From AC-56 sp963798705 (GTDB lineage: Bacteria; Actinomycetota; Thermoleophilia; Solirubrobacterales; 70-9): a stretch of 64,000 nucleotides of DNA. The stretch lies in the NCBI GenBank assembly GCA_963798705.1, contig CAWCTW010000005.1, forward strand, positions 558,001 through 622,000. The letters are read 5' to 3'. Within the stretch, counting starts at the first letter, position 1. Every line of letters starts with the position of its first letter. Under the pieces are notes generated by a model. That model had not been told where the DNA came from and searched no databases. It saw only the letters and a list, made by a program, of their open reading frames with translations. Shown here piece by piece: positions 8,503-16,129 of the stretch. The translations under genes and the position numbers were made by a program.

Positions 8503-8557
8503 AGTGCCTATCCGGGGACCGCGTGGGGTACGGGGGTTTTCGGATAGACACTAAGGT
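8503..8557 (+). promoter_or_regulatory. Inverted repeat overlapping the promoter of the RidA gene
   Basis: Arms 8503-8514 (AGTGCCTATCCG) and 8541-8552 (CGGATAGACACT) are complementary in 11 of 12 positions. The right arm runs into a -10-like TAAGGT at 8552-8557, which ends six bases before the GTG start at 8564. A closely similar element precedes the adenylate cyclase gene near 38 kb. It is probably an operator or structured 5' element; the binding factor is unknown. Confidence 0.5.
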
Positions 8558-8563
8558 TCGGCC

Positions 8564-9037
8564 GTGGGCAAGATCGACGACCGCCTCGAGGAGTTGGGAC
8601 TGGAGCTTCCGAGGCCGTTTGCGCCGCCCCCCGGCGTGGAGTTCCGGTTCGACCTCGTTCGGGTCCATGATCGGCTCGCCTACGTCTCGGGGCACCTGCC
8701 GATGGACGGCGACCGGGTCCTGGCGCAGGGCAAGGTCGATGCCGACGTCTCGGTCGAGGACGCCCATGAGGCGGCGCGGCTCACCGGCCTCTCGATCCTC
8801 GCTTCGCTGAGGCGGGAGCTCGAGGACCTGGACCGCGTGAGCGGCTGGGTGAAGGCCCTTGGCCTGGTGAACTGCTCGCCCGGGTTCAGCAAGACGCCTG
8901 CGGTCGTCAACGGCTTCTCCGAGCTGATCCTCGAGCTCTGGGGAGAGGCGGGGCGCCACTCCCGGTCGGCGATCGGGGCGGCGGAGCTCCCGTTCGACGT
9001 CCCGGTCGAGGTGGAGGCGATCGCCGAGGTGGAGTAG
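8564..9037 (+). CDS. RidA-family (YjgF/YER057c) protein
   Basis: A 157-residue trimer-forming protein of the RidA superfamily, members of which hydrolyse reactive enamines/imines from PLP enzymes or have related deaminase roles. Family features are RLAYVSGHLPMDGD, the helix EDAHEAARLTGLSILASL and the C-terminal segment HSRSAIGAAELPFDVPVEVEA. It is longer than the 130-residue RidA core and resembles the subgroup with an N-terminal helix (IDDRLEELGLELP). The usual Arg of the active site is represented in the HSRSAIG segment. The start is GTG directly after a promoter box. Transcription diverges from recG. Confidence 0.88.
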   Translation: MGKIDDRLEELGLELPRPFAPPPGVEFRFDLVRVHDRLAYVSGHLPMDGDRVLAQGKVDADVSVEDAHEAARLTGLSILASLRRELEDLDRVSGWVKALGLVNCSPGFSKTPAVVNGFSELILELWGEAGRHSRSAIGAAELPFDVPVEVEAIAEVE

Positions 9038-9040
9038 CGC

Positions 9041-9829
9041 TCAGCCGGCAACGACATCGGTGGCCCGGATGGGCCCGCGGTGCCTTCGGAAGATCTCCTC
9101 GACCCACTTGTACCCGGGGCGCTCGGAGAGCGGCTCTCGGAAACGCTCGAGCGCCGGCGGCGCCGGCGGCAGCTCAGGGGCCTCGGGTGGCCTTACCATC
9201 GGGTACAGCAGCGATGCCGCGCTGAGGTCGGCGACGGTGAACTCGTCCCCGACCAGATACTCGCGACCGCTCAGCTCGGACTCGAGCCGGTCGAAGCCGG
9301 CGAGGATCCCCCTCCGGGCGCGCTCCGCGGCCTGCTCGCTCTTCACCCCGTAGCGCACGCCGGCGAACGTGGAGAAGAACCGCTGCCCTCCGGCTCGGAC
9401 CGCATCAGAGTCGCGGAGCGGCCCCGGCAGCAAGTCGACCGTGAACCTCTCCACCGTCGCCGGATCTCGAGTCGCCTCGTGGAAGGCGAGCAGGCGGACG
9501 TCGGGCGCCACCTCCTCGTCGAAGTAGTCCTCCAGGTCGAGCGCGCGGCGGCGCTCGACGGGGTCCTCCGGATACAGGGGCGGTTCCGGCCAGCGTGCCT
9601 CAAGCGCCCCGATGATCGCAGTGGAGTCGCCGATCGTCTCACCGCCGATGCACAGGATCGGGAACGTCTTGTGCGTCCCGCGGGTCAGCCAAAGCGCCGC
9701 CAGCATGTGCGGGCCCGGAGTTGGGGCACGGCGCTCGTAGTCGATTCCCTTGTGGTCCAGGGCCCACCGCGCCTTCTCGTTGTAGTGCGAGATTGCGATG
9801 TGCCAGAGGACGGGCTTCGGGTCGTTCAC
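9041..9829 (-). CDS. Glutathione S-transferase-like protein
   Basis: A 262-residue protein with an N-terminal thioredoxin fold (LWHIAISHYNEKARWALDHKGIDY, cis-Pro in TFPILCIGG and DSTAIIGALE) and an all-helical C-terminal domain (EYLVGDEFTVADLSAASLLYPM). Actinobacteria generally use mycothiol, so the thiol partner is uncertain and the role may be structural or reductive. The GTG at 9829 was chosen because GGGAGG lies seven bases upstream. The stop is three bases from the convergent RidA stop. Confidence 0.8.
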   Translation of the reverse strand: MNDPKPVLWHIAISHYNEKARWALDHKGIDYERRAPTPGPHMLAALWLTRGTHKTFPILCIGGETIGDSTAIIGALEARWPEPPLYPEDPVERRRALDLEDYFDEEVAPDVRLLAFHEATRDPATVERFTVDLLPGPLRDSDAVRAGGQRFFSTFAGVRYGVKSEQAAERARRGILAGFDRLESELSGREYLVGDEFTVADLSAASLLYPMVRPPEAPELPPAPPALERFREPLSERPGYKWVEEIFRRHRGPIRATDVVAG

Positions 9830-9839
9830 CGGTTCCTCC

Positions 9840-10574
9840 CTATCCCGTCTCGACCTGAAGGTCCGTGAGCTGGATCCAGACCATGGTCGGGAACGGAAGC
9901 GGTCGATTCCCGGGTCCGATCGGCCGGACCCAGCGGCGAGTTGGAAAGGTGAGGCCGCCGGCCTCGACGTGGTCGGCACAACGATGCGCGGCCTTCGCCC
10001 ATCCGCCCACGACGTCGGCCACGTAGTCGTGGCGCCGCAGCAGCCCGTCCGCGCCGAGATGGAAGGTCTGCCGGCGCGAGTGGGTGTCGATCCCCTCCGG
10101 GAAGTCAACCTCGAGGCGCCGCAGCTCCTCCCCGCCTGACCGCCAGGGCCCGAGCTCCCTCACCACCACGCCGGGGCGTGTGAGGAGAAGGGGGAAGCTC
10201 AGGTAGTTCCACATCGCGTAACCGGCGAAGTAGGTCGCGTCGAGCGGGTCCCAGCGGAAGTTGCGGCGCAGCCCCGAGCGCCCGAAGAAGGCCGGCCTCG
10301 GATCTCTCCGGGACGCGACGACATCCCCGCCCTCCCGCTCCATGCGCACCTGGCCGCGTTCGAACACCCCGCGGATGCCGGGCTGCGGGAACGGGTCGAT
10401 GACCGTCCGCTCGTCGCCCGGGTCGACCGTCAGCCGGTAGTCGGCGAACCGGCTGCCCGGAACCCGGGTGCGCAGGAGAAAGCCTCCCGAGCGCGCCCGT
10501 GCGCGGACCCGCCTGGCTGCCTTCCAGGCGGCGGCGCCGCCGTGCGCCTCGAGCGCCTCGTCTAACAGGATCAT
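9840..10574 (-). CDS. Conserved hypothetical protein (possible lipoprotein-carrier-like fold)
   Basis: A 244-residue protein beginning MILLDEALEAHGGAAAWKAA. That opening, followed by alternating beta strands with aromatic residues (FRWDPLDATYFAGYAMWNYL, RRQTFHLGADGLLRRHDYVAD), resembles proteins with a LolA-like half-barrel, but no membrane segment or lipobox is present. The start is ATG, overlapping the fakA stop as ATGA, so it is coupled to fakA. The function is unknown. Confidence 0.65.
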   Translation of the reverse strand: MILLDEALEAHGGAAAWKAARRVRARARSGGFLLRTRVPGSRFADYRLTVDPGDERTVIDPFPQPGIRGVFERGQVRMEREGGDVVASRRDPRPAFFGRSGLRRNFRWDPLDATYFAGYAMWNYLSFPLLLTRPGVVVRELGPWRSGGEELRRLEVDFPEGIDTHSRRQTFHLGADGLLRRHDYVADVVGGWAKAAHRCADHVEAGGLTFPTRRWVRPIGPGNRPLPFPTMVWIQLTDLQVETG

Positions 10575-12193
10575 TGAGCGGCGATCAGCCACCAGTAGTG
10601 CGGCTGGCCGCCGTGATGAAGCTCGAGCTCGAGCCCCTCGGGAAGCTCGAGCGGCAGCTGGCTGAGCGGGATCGGCGCGGCGTCCCCCTCGATCACCGTG
10701 ACGATCTCGGCGTCCTCGGCAACCCGCTCGATGGTCGCCGACAGCGTCGATCCCGCGCCGCCCCAGGTGACGACCTCCTCGCCCGCGAAGCCGACCGCGT
10801 CGCCCCGCACGAAGCGCCCCTGGGCGTCGTCGCGCGCGGCGGGCGCCACCGCGCCCGAGCGGATCTCCGCGAGCGCCGCCTCGATTCGCTCCGCGTTTGC
10901 GGCCCCGTCCGCGCCGGGCGCGAGCTCCACGAGCGCGACGAGCGCCGCCTGCTGGGAGCGGCTCGGGATCACCCGAGCCCGCTTCTCGGAGAGCTTCGCG
11001 GCCTCCTGGGCCGCGAGGATGACGTTCGGCGAGTTCGGCAGCACGAGAACCTCCTCGGCGGGCACCTCGTGGATCCCCGCGAGGATCTCGAACGTGGACG
11101 GATTGAGCGTCGAGCCGCCGTCCACCACGTGCGCCCCCAGTCCGTCGAAGAGCGCTCTCATCCCGTCGCCGGCGGCAACGACGACCACGCCGGTGGCGGC
11201 GGGCTGCAGGCGCGCCTCCCGGGCCGCGATCTGCTCCCGCATGTCGGCGACGTCGAGACGCTGGACGTTGCCCGCCTCCTCGAAGACCGCCACCGCCACC
11301 TCCGGCTCGTCGGTGTGGATGTGGATCTTGAGCGTCGCCTCGTCGCCGACCACCAGCACCGAGTCACCGATCTCCTCGAGCCGGGGGACGAACGAACGGG
11401 CCTCGAGGCCGGACCCGGTGACGATGAAGTTGGTGCAGTACCGGAAGCGGCTGTCGAAATGATGCGGGCGCGTCGCGCGGGCGGGCTCGTGGTGGGGAAG
11501 CTCGGGCAGCCCGTCGGTGTCGTCCCGAAGCCCGGCGACGATGCCCGCCAGGATCACGACGAGGCCGTGCGCCCCGGCGTCCACGACCCCGGCCTCCGCC
11601 AGCACGTCCAGCTGGCCGGTCGTCCGCTCGACCGCCCGCTCGCCCGCTCGCGTCGCCACCTCCAGCACCTCCGCGAGCAGCTGATCCTGGTCGTCGTCGA
11701 CCACGGCGCCGGAGAGTCGCTGCCGGTCCATGTGCGCGAGGTGGGTCGAGACCGCATGGGCCATCTCGCGGATCACCGTGAGCATGGTTCCCTCCGCCGG
11801 GTCGCGCACCGACTCGTAGGCGGCGTCCGCGGCCCTGGCGAAGGCGGCGGCGACTAGCACCGGGTCGACGAGCTCGCCGGGCCGGCTGGCGAGCTCCTCC
11901 GCGGCCCCGCGCACGATCTGGCTGAGGATCACCCCCGAGTTGCCGCGCGCTCCCATCAGCGCGGCGCGGGCGACGGCGTGGACCAGCTCGTCGCGGTCGG
12001 CCGGAATCGGCTTGCCGTCCAGCTGGTCGAGCTCCTGCATCACGGCCTGCATAGTCAGCGCCATGTTGTCGCCGGTGTCGCCGTCGGCCACCGGGAAGAC
12101 GTTGAGGTCGTTGACCTCCTGTCGGCGGGCGGCAAGCTGCGCGTACGCGGCCTGGACGACCCTTCGAAAGCGCTCGATGGAGGTGTCGACCAT
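10571..12193 (-). CDS. fakA: DhaL/DegV-linked fatty acid kinase FakA-like protein
   Basis: A 540-residue protein of the YloV/FakA family, which phosphorylates fatty acids held by DegV-type FakB proteins. The N-terminal DhaL ATP-binding domain has the metal-binding aspartates in NVFPVADGDTGDNM (about 31-44) and GARGNSGVILSQ. Middle and C-terminal FakB-interacting regions follow, with VVVAAGDGMRALFDGLGA and LPNSPNVILAAQEAA. The length fits the family. It lies directly after rpmB, the usual actinobacterial order. No fakB is in the window. Confidence 0.88.
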   Translation of the reverse strand: MVDTSIERFRRVVQAAYAQLAARRQEVNDLNVFPVADGDTGDNMALTMQAVMQELDQLDGKPIPADRDELVHAVARAALMGARGNSGVILSQIVRGAAEELASRPGELVDPVLVAAAFARAADAAYESVRDPAEGTMLTVIREMAHAVSTHLAHMDRQRLSGAVVDDDQDQLLAEVLEVATRAGERAVERTTGQLDVLAEAGVVDAGAHGLVVILAGIVAGLRDDTDGLPELPHHEPARATRPHHFDSRFRYCTNFIVTGSGLEARSFVPRLEEIGDSVLVVGDEATLKIHIHTDEPEVAVAVFEEAGNVQRLDVADMREQIAAREARLQPAATGVVVVAAGDGMRALFDGLGAHVVDGGSTLNPSTFEILAGIHEVPAEEVLVLPNSPNVILAAQEAAKLSEKRARVIPSRSQQAALVALVELAPGADGAANAERIEAALAEIRSGAVAPAARDDAQGRFVRGDAVGFAGEEVVTWGGAGSTLSATIERVAEDAEIVTVIEGDAAPIPLSQLPLELPEGLELELHHGGQPHYWWLIAAQ

Positions 12194-12222
12194 CGCTCAG
12201 CGGGATTATCCCGCCGGAGAGG

Positions 12223-12414
12223 CTAGGCGGCCTTGACGACCTTGTTGGCCTTGAGACAACGCGTGCACACGTAGACGCGCCGGGAGCGGCCGCCGTCGTC
12301 GATCCTGACCTTCTGCAGGTTCGGGTCGAAGCGGCGCCTGGTCGCGACCATCGAGTGGCTCCTGGAGTTCCCGAAGGCTGGCCCCTTGCCGCAGCTGTGA
12401 CAAACCTTGGCCAT
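12223..12414 (-). CDS. rpmB: Ribosomal protein bL28
   Basis: A 63-residue 50S subunit protein. It is the zinc-ribbon form, with CHSC at 5-8 and CTRC near 50, and it contains the conserved SHSMVATRRRFDPNLQ segment. A TACCAT box at 12425-12430 lies ten bases before the ATG, so it appears to have its own promoter between ribH and itself and to drive rpmB-fakA and perhaps the genes beyond. Confidence 0.96.
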   Translation of the reverse strand: MAKVCHSCGKGPAFGNSRSHSMVATRRRFDPNLQKVRIDDGGRSRRVYVCTRCLKANKVVKAA

Positions 12415-12442
12415 GCGGTCGGTGATGGTAGCGGCAGCGCCC

Positions 12443-12937
12443 TTACTTGCCCGTGAGCCGCGCCTTCAGCAGCCCCATCGTCATCACCGCGTGCGCAGCG
12501 CGCCTGCCCTGGTCCCGCTCGTCCCCTCCGGAGCGCGCCAGGGCCTGGTCCATGGTCTCGCACGTGAGCACGCCGAAGGCGCAGGGAACGCCGGTGGCGA
12601 GCTGGGCCTCCTGGACGCCGCGCGCGGCCTCGCCGCACACGTAGTCGTAGTGGTCGGTCTCGCCGCGGATCACGGCGCCGAGGCACGCGACCCCGGCGAA
12701 TCGCCCGGACTCCCCGCACCACTTCGCCGCGAGCGGCAGCTCGAAGGCCCCCGGCACCTCGTAGGTATGGACCGAGGCGGGGCTGACGCCGCCGTCCTCG
12801 AACCCCACGACCGCGCCGTTCAGGAGCCGTTCAGCGAGCTCGTCGTAGAAGGTCGCGATGCAGATCGCGAACTCCAGACGGCCCAGCGCCTCACGTGCGT
12901 CGCCGGAGAACGTCTCCTCCCCAGCCTCGTCAGCCAT
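12443..12937 (-). CDS. ribH: 6,7-dimethyl-8-ribityllumazine synthase
   Basis: Condenses 5-amino-6-ribitylaminouracil with 3,4-dihydroxy-2-butanone 4-phosphate, the step before riboflavin synthase. Family motifs are TYEVPGAFELPLAAK, the phosphate-binding LGAVIRGETDHYDYVCGEAARG and PCAFGVLTCETMDQALARS. Of about 164 residues, the first 20 are an acidic extension. The ATG at 12937 overlaps the ribBA stop by eight bases. It is the last gene of the riboflavin operon. Confidence 0.95.
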   Translation of the reverse strand: MADEAGEETFSGDAREALGRLEFAICIATFYDELAERLLNGAVVGFEDGGVSPASVHTYEVPGAFELPLAAKWCGESGRFAGVACLGAVIRGETDHYDYVCGEAARGVQEAQLATGVPCAFGVLTCETMDQALARSGGDERDQGRRAAHAVMTMGLLKARLTGK

Positions 12938-14297
12938 CCTCGGGTTCCGCATCCTGCGCACCGAGCGCCTCGCGCTCGGCCTCGCGCTGCTGCTCGGAGT
13001 GGATCAGCTCCTCGTCCAGGGGCAGTCCCTGGTGGTGGAGCGTGTGGCCGAGCCGCTCGCGCTTGGTCCGCAGGTACTCCTCGTTGTGCGGGTTGGGAAC
13101 CGCCTGGATCGGAATCTGATCGGTGACCGAGAGCCCGTAGCCCTCGAGTCCGTGGATCTTCTTGGGGTTGTTGGTGAGGATGCGAATGGTGGTGAGCCCC
13201 AGGTCCACCAGGATCTGGGCGCCGATGCCGTAGTCGCGCAGGTCGGCCGGCAGGCCGAGCTTCAGGTTCGCGTCCACGGTGTCCAGTCCCTCCTCCTGGA
13301 GCCGGTAGGCGCGGAGCTTGTTGAGCAGGCCGATCCCCCGCCCCTCCTGCGACAGGTACAGGAGCACCCCCGCGCCCTCGCGCTCGATCATCGCCAGGGC
13401 CGCCTCGAGCTGCTCTCCGCAGTCGCATCGCATCGAGTGGAACACGTCACCGGTGAGGCACTCCGAGTGCACGCGGACCAGGACGTCGTCCATTTCGCGA
13501 ACGTCTCCCTTGACCATCGCCAGGTGGTGCTTGTCGTCGACCAGCGAGCGATAGCCGACTGCCGCGAACTCGCCGAACGCGGTCGGCAGGCGGGTGGACA
13601 CGACCCGCTCGACCAGCCGCTCGGTCCGCCGCCGGTACGCGATCAGGTCGGCGACCGTGATCATCTTGAGGTCGTGCCGCTCGCAGTACGGCGCGAGGTC
13701 CGGGACACGGGCCATCGTGCCGTCCTCGTTCATGATCTCGCAGATCACCCCGGCCGGGATCACCCCGGCGAGCCGCGCCAGGTCGACCGCTGCCTCGGTC
13801 TGGCCGGTGCGCTCGAGAACGCCTCCGTCCTTGGCCTTGAGCGGGAACACGTGGCCCGGCTGGACGAGGTCGTCCGGGCCGGAATGAGGGTCCATGGCCA
13901 CCTGGATCGTCCGGGCGCGGTCAGCCGCCGAGATCCCGGTGGTGACGCCGTCGCGGGCCTCGATCGAGATCGTGAACGCGGTGTTGAACGGCGACTCGTT
14001 CTTGGCCGCCATGAGGTCCAATCCGAGCTCGTCGCAGCGCTCACCCGTCAGCGACAGGCAGATGAGGCCACGGCCGTGCTTGGCCATGAAGTTGATCGCC
14101 TCGGGGGTCGCGAACTGGGCGGCCATCGTCAGGTCGCCCTCGTTCTCGCGGTTCTCGTCATCGCAGACGACGACCATCCGCCCGCGGCGGATCTCCTCGA
14201 TCGCCTCCTCGATCGGTGAGAACACGCCACTGCCCGTCGCCTCCTCCCCTGCGCGTCCGGGGGCGACGGGGTCTCTGGGACTAGGAGGCTCGGTCAT
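12930..14297 (-). CDS. ribBA: Bifunctional DHBP synthase / GTP cyclohydrolase II
   Basis: A 455-residue fusion that starts both branches of riboflavin synthesis. The N-terminal RibB domain (about 25-230) has DDENRENEGDL and HGRGLICLSLT. The C-terminal RibA domain has the zinc site SECLTGDVFHSMRCDCG and the GTP-binding LYLSQEGRGIGL. The first 25 and last 30 residues are low-complexity. It overlaps ribE by four bases (ATGA), giving coupled translation inside the rib operon. Confidence 0.97.
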   Translation of the reverse strand: MTEPPSPRDPVAPGRAGEEATGSGVFSPIEEAIEEIRRGRMVVVCDDENRENEGDLTMAAQFATPEAINFMAKHGRGLICLSLTGERCDELGLDLMAAKNESPFNTAFTISIEARDGVTTGISAADRARTIQVAMDPHSGPDDLVQPGHVFPLKAKDGGVLERTGQTEAAVDLARLAGVIPAGVICEIMNEDGTMARVPDLAPYCERHDLKMITVADLIAYRRRTERLVERVVSTRLPTAFGEFAAVGYRSLVDDKHHLAMVKGDVREMDDVLVRVHSECLTGDVFHSMRCDCGEQLEAALAMIEREGAGVLLYLSQEGRGIGLLNKLRAYRLQEEGLDTVDANLKLGLPADLRDYGIGAQILVDLGLTTIRILTNNPKKIHGLEGYGLSVTDQIPIQAVPNPHNEEYLRTKRERLGHTLHHQGLPLDEELIHSEQQREAEREALGAQDAEPEDG

Positions 14298-14905
14298 CTC
14301 ACATTCCTTCCTTCGTTCCCTAAGCCTTTCACGAGCCGCTCCGCGTAGCGGGCGACGACGTCAACCTCGATGTTGGCCTCGCTTCCCTCCCCCAGGCCGC
14401 CGAGCGCCGTGCGCTCGAGCGTCTCCGGGATCAGCGATACCTCCAGGCCCTCGCCGGTCAACCGCGCGACCGTCAGGCTGACGCCGTCGATCGCGACGGA
14501 TCCGTGCTCGGCGACGAAGCGGCGAAGGTCCTCGGGAACCGCAAACCGCACCCTGCGGGCGAAGCCGTCCTCGGCTATCGACACCACATGGGCGGTGCCG
14601 TCGACGTGGCCCTGCACCAGGTGTCCGCCCAAGGGCTCGCCGGCGCGCAGGGCCGGCTCGAGGTTGACGCCGTCCCCTTCCGCGAGCCGTCCGAGGGTGC
14701 TCACCGAAAGCGTCTGGTTGATCACGTCGGCCTCGAACCGGCCCTCGCCTCCGTCGGCGACGGTGAGGCAGACCCCGTTCACCGACACCGAGTCGCCCGG
14801 CGAGAGCTCGCCCGCGACACCGGCCCCGACCCGCAGCCGCACCCCGGCCGGCGTCCGCTCGACGCTCTGGACGCTGCCCACTTCGCGGATGATGCCCGTG
14901 AACAT
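14294..14905 (-). CDS. ribE: Riboflavin synthase, alpha chain
   Basis: A 203-residue trimeric enzyme that dismutates two lumazine molecules to riboflavin. Two similar lumazine-binding half-domains are visible, the first opening MFTGIIREVGSV with GDSVSVNGVCLTV, and the second with GGHLVQGHVDGTAHV and GSVAIDGVSLTV. The ATG at 14905 gives the invariant MFTGII start. It lies five bases after ribD. Confidence 0.97.
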   Translation of the reverse strand: MFTGIIREVGSVQSVERTPAGVRLRVGAGVAGELSPGDSVSVNGVCLTVADGGEGRFEADVINQTLSVSTLGRLAEGDGVNLEPALRAGEPLGGHLVQGHVDGTAHVVSIAEDGFARRVRFAVPEDLRRFVAEHGSVAIDGVSLTVARLTGEGLEVSLIPETLERTALGGLGEGSEANIEVDVVARYAERLVKGLGNEGRNVR

Positions 14906-14910
14906 GCGGC

Positions 14911-16029
14911 TCACCACTCCCTCAGCCGCGCGCGGATCAGCAGATCGTCGCCGGAGCGCTCCCACTCCATGGACTTGGCCGCGATTGCGTCCGGAAGCAT
15001 CATGGCCCCGTTACCCGCCACGAGCGGCCGGGCGAGCTTCCCGCCCACGATGATCGGCGCCACGAACAGGCGGAGCTCATCGATCTCGCCGGCGTCGAGG
15101 AACGAGCCCGCGAGCGTGGGCCCGCCCTCGAGCAGAAGGCTCGTGATGTCGCGGCGTCCGAGCTCGGCGAGCCCCGCCCGCACGCGGTCGGACGGCTCGC
15201 CCTCGCAGACGACCACGCTCACGCCGGCCGCGGAAAGCGCACGAACCCGATTCTGCGGCGCGGCGGGGGAGGCGATCACGACGACGGGCGCCTCGCCGGC
15301 GGACCCGATCAGTCGCGAGCTCGTCGGCAGCCGCGCCTCGGAGTCGAACACGACCCTCGCAGGCTGGCGCAGCGTGCCGACCTCGCGCGCCGTCAGGAGG
15401 GGGTCGTCGGCCAGCGCCGTTCCGATCCCGACCCCAACCGCGTCGGACTCCGCTCGCCACCGGTGGGCCAGCAGGCGACTGGCCTCGCTCGAGATCCACT
15501 TCGAGTCCCCGCCGGCCGTCGCGACGCGGCCGTCGAGGGTGACGGCAGACTTCAGCGTCACGAGCGGGCGGCCCGTGCGGGCGCGCTTGCGGAACGGCTG
15601 ATTCAGCAGCCGGGCGGTGTCCGCCTCATCCCCCTCCACGAAGTCAACGCTCACACCCGCCCCACGCAGGAGCTCGGGGCCGCGCCCACTCGCCTTGTCG
15701 GTCGGATCGTCGGACGCCACGACGACCCGCGCGATCCCCGCGTCGAGGATCGCATCCGCGCACGGTGGCTGGCGACCGTGATGGGCGCACGGCTCCAGGG
15801 TCACGAACAGCGTCGCGCCAGCCGGGTCGACCCCGCGGCCCCGGGAGTCCTCGATCGCCGCCACCTCGGCGTGCCTGCCCCCGAGCTCGGCGTGGAAGCC
15901 CTCGCCGATCACCTGGCCGTCTCGCACCAGTACGGCCCCGACCATCGGGTTGGGGCTCACCCTGTCCTGCCCGCCCAGCGCAAGCTCGAGCGCGCGGCGC
16001 AGGTGAAGCAGTTCGCGGTCTTCGGCCAC
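14911..16029 (-). CDS. ribD: Bifunctional deaminase/reductase RibD
   Basis: A 372-residue enzyme for the second and third steps of the GTP branch. The N-terminal deaminase domain has the zinc ligands in GGRHAEVAAI and LEPCAHHGRQPPCADAI. The C-terminal NADPH reductase domain begins near RPLVTLKSAVTLDGR and ends with LLLEGGPTLAGSFLDAGEIDEL. The GTG at 16029 was chosen because GGGAG lies seven bases upstream and the family N-terminus starts there. It is the first gene of the rib operon. No FMN riboswitch lies upstream; a palindrome sits there instead. Confidence 0.95.
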   Translation of the reverse strand: MAEDRELLHLRRALELALGGQDRVSPNPMVGAVLVRDGQVIGEGFHAELGGRHAEVAAIEDSRGRGVDPAGATLFVTLEPCAHHGRQPPCADAILDAGIARVVVASDDPTDKASGRGPELLRGAGVSVDFVEGDEADTARLLNQPFRKRARTGRPLVTLKSAVTLDGRVATAGGDSKWISSEASRLLAHRWRAESDAVGVGIGTALADDPLLTAREVGTLRQPARVVFDSEARLPTSSRLIGSAGEAPVVVIASPAAPQNRVRALSAAGVSVVVCEGEPSDRVRAGLAELGRRDITSLLLEGGPTLAGSFLDAGEIDELRLFVAPIIVGGKLARPLVAGNGAMMLPDAIAAKSMEWERSGDDLLIRARLREW

Positions 16030-16043
16030 TGTGACGCTCCCGA

Positions 16044-16068
16044 TTGACTGGTCAGTCAACCAATGATA
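16044..16068 (-). promoter_or_regulatory. TetR-type palindromic operator and -10 box of the riboflavin operon
   Basis: TTGACTG-GT-CAGTCAA at 16044-16059 is a perfect seven-base palindrome with a two-base centre. On the minus strand it lies three bases downstream of a TATCAT box (16063-16068), so it would cover the transcription start of ribD. Short TTGACT/AGTCAA palindromes of this form are typical TetR-family operators. The repressor is not identified; it could also act on the divergent flippase gene. Confidence 0.55.
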
Positions 16069-16129
16069 CGCGCACCCTCGCCCGCGCGCGAGGGCCCGAC
16101 GCCCCGCGGCGCCGGTACGGTGCCCGCGC

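Noticed and set aside
16030..16129. Possible FMN riboswitch ahead of ribD
   Set aside because: The transcript leader predicted from the -10 box is too short, and no conserved RFN-element segments are present.
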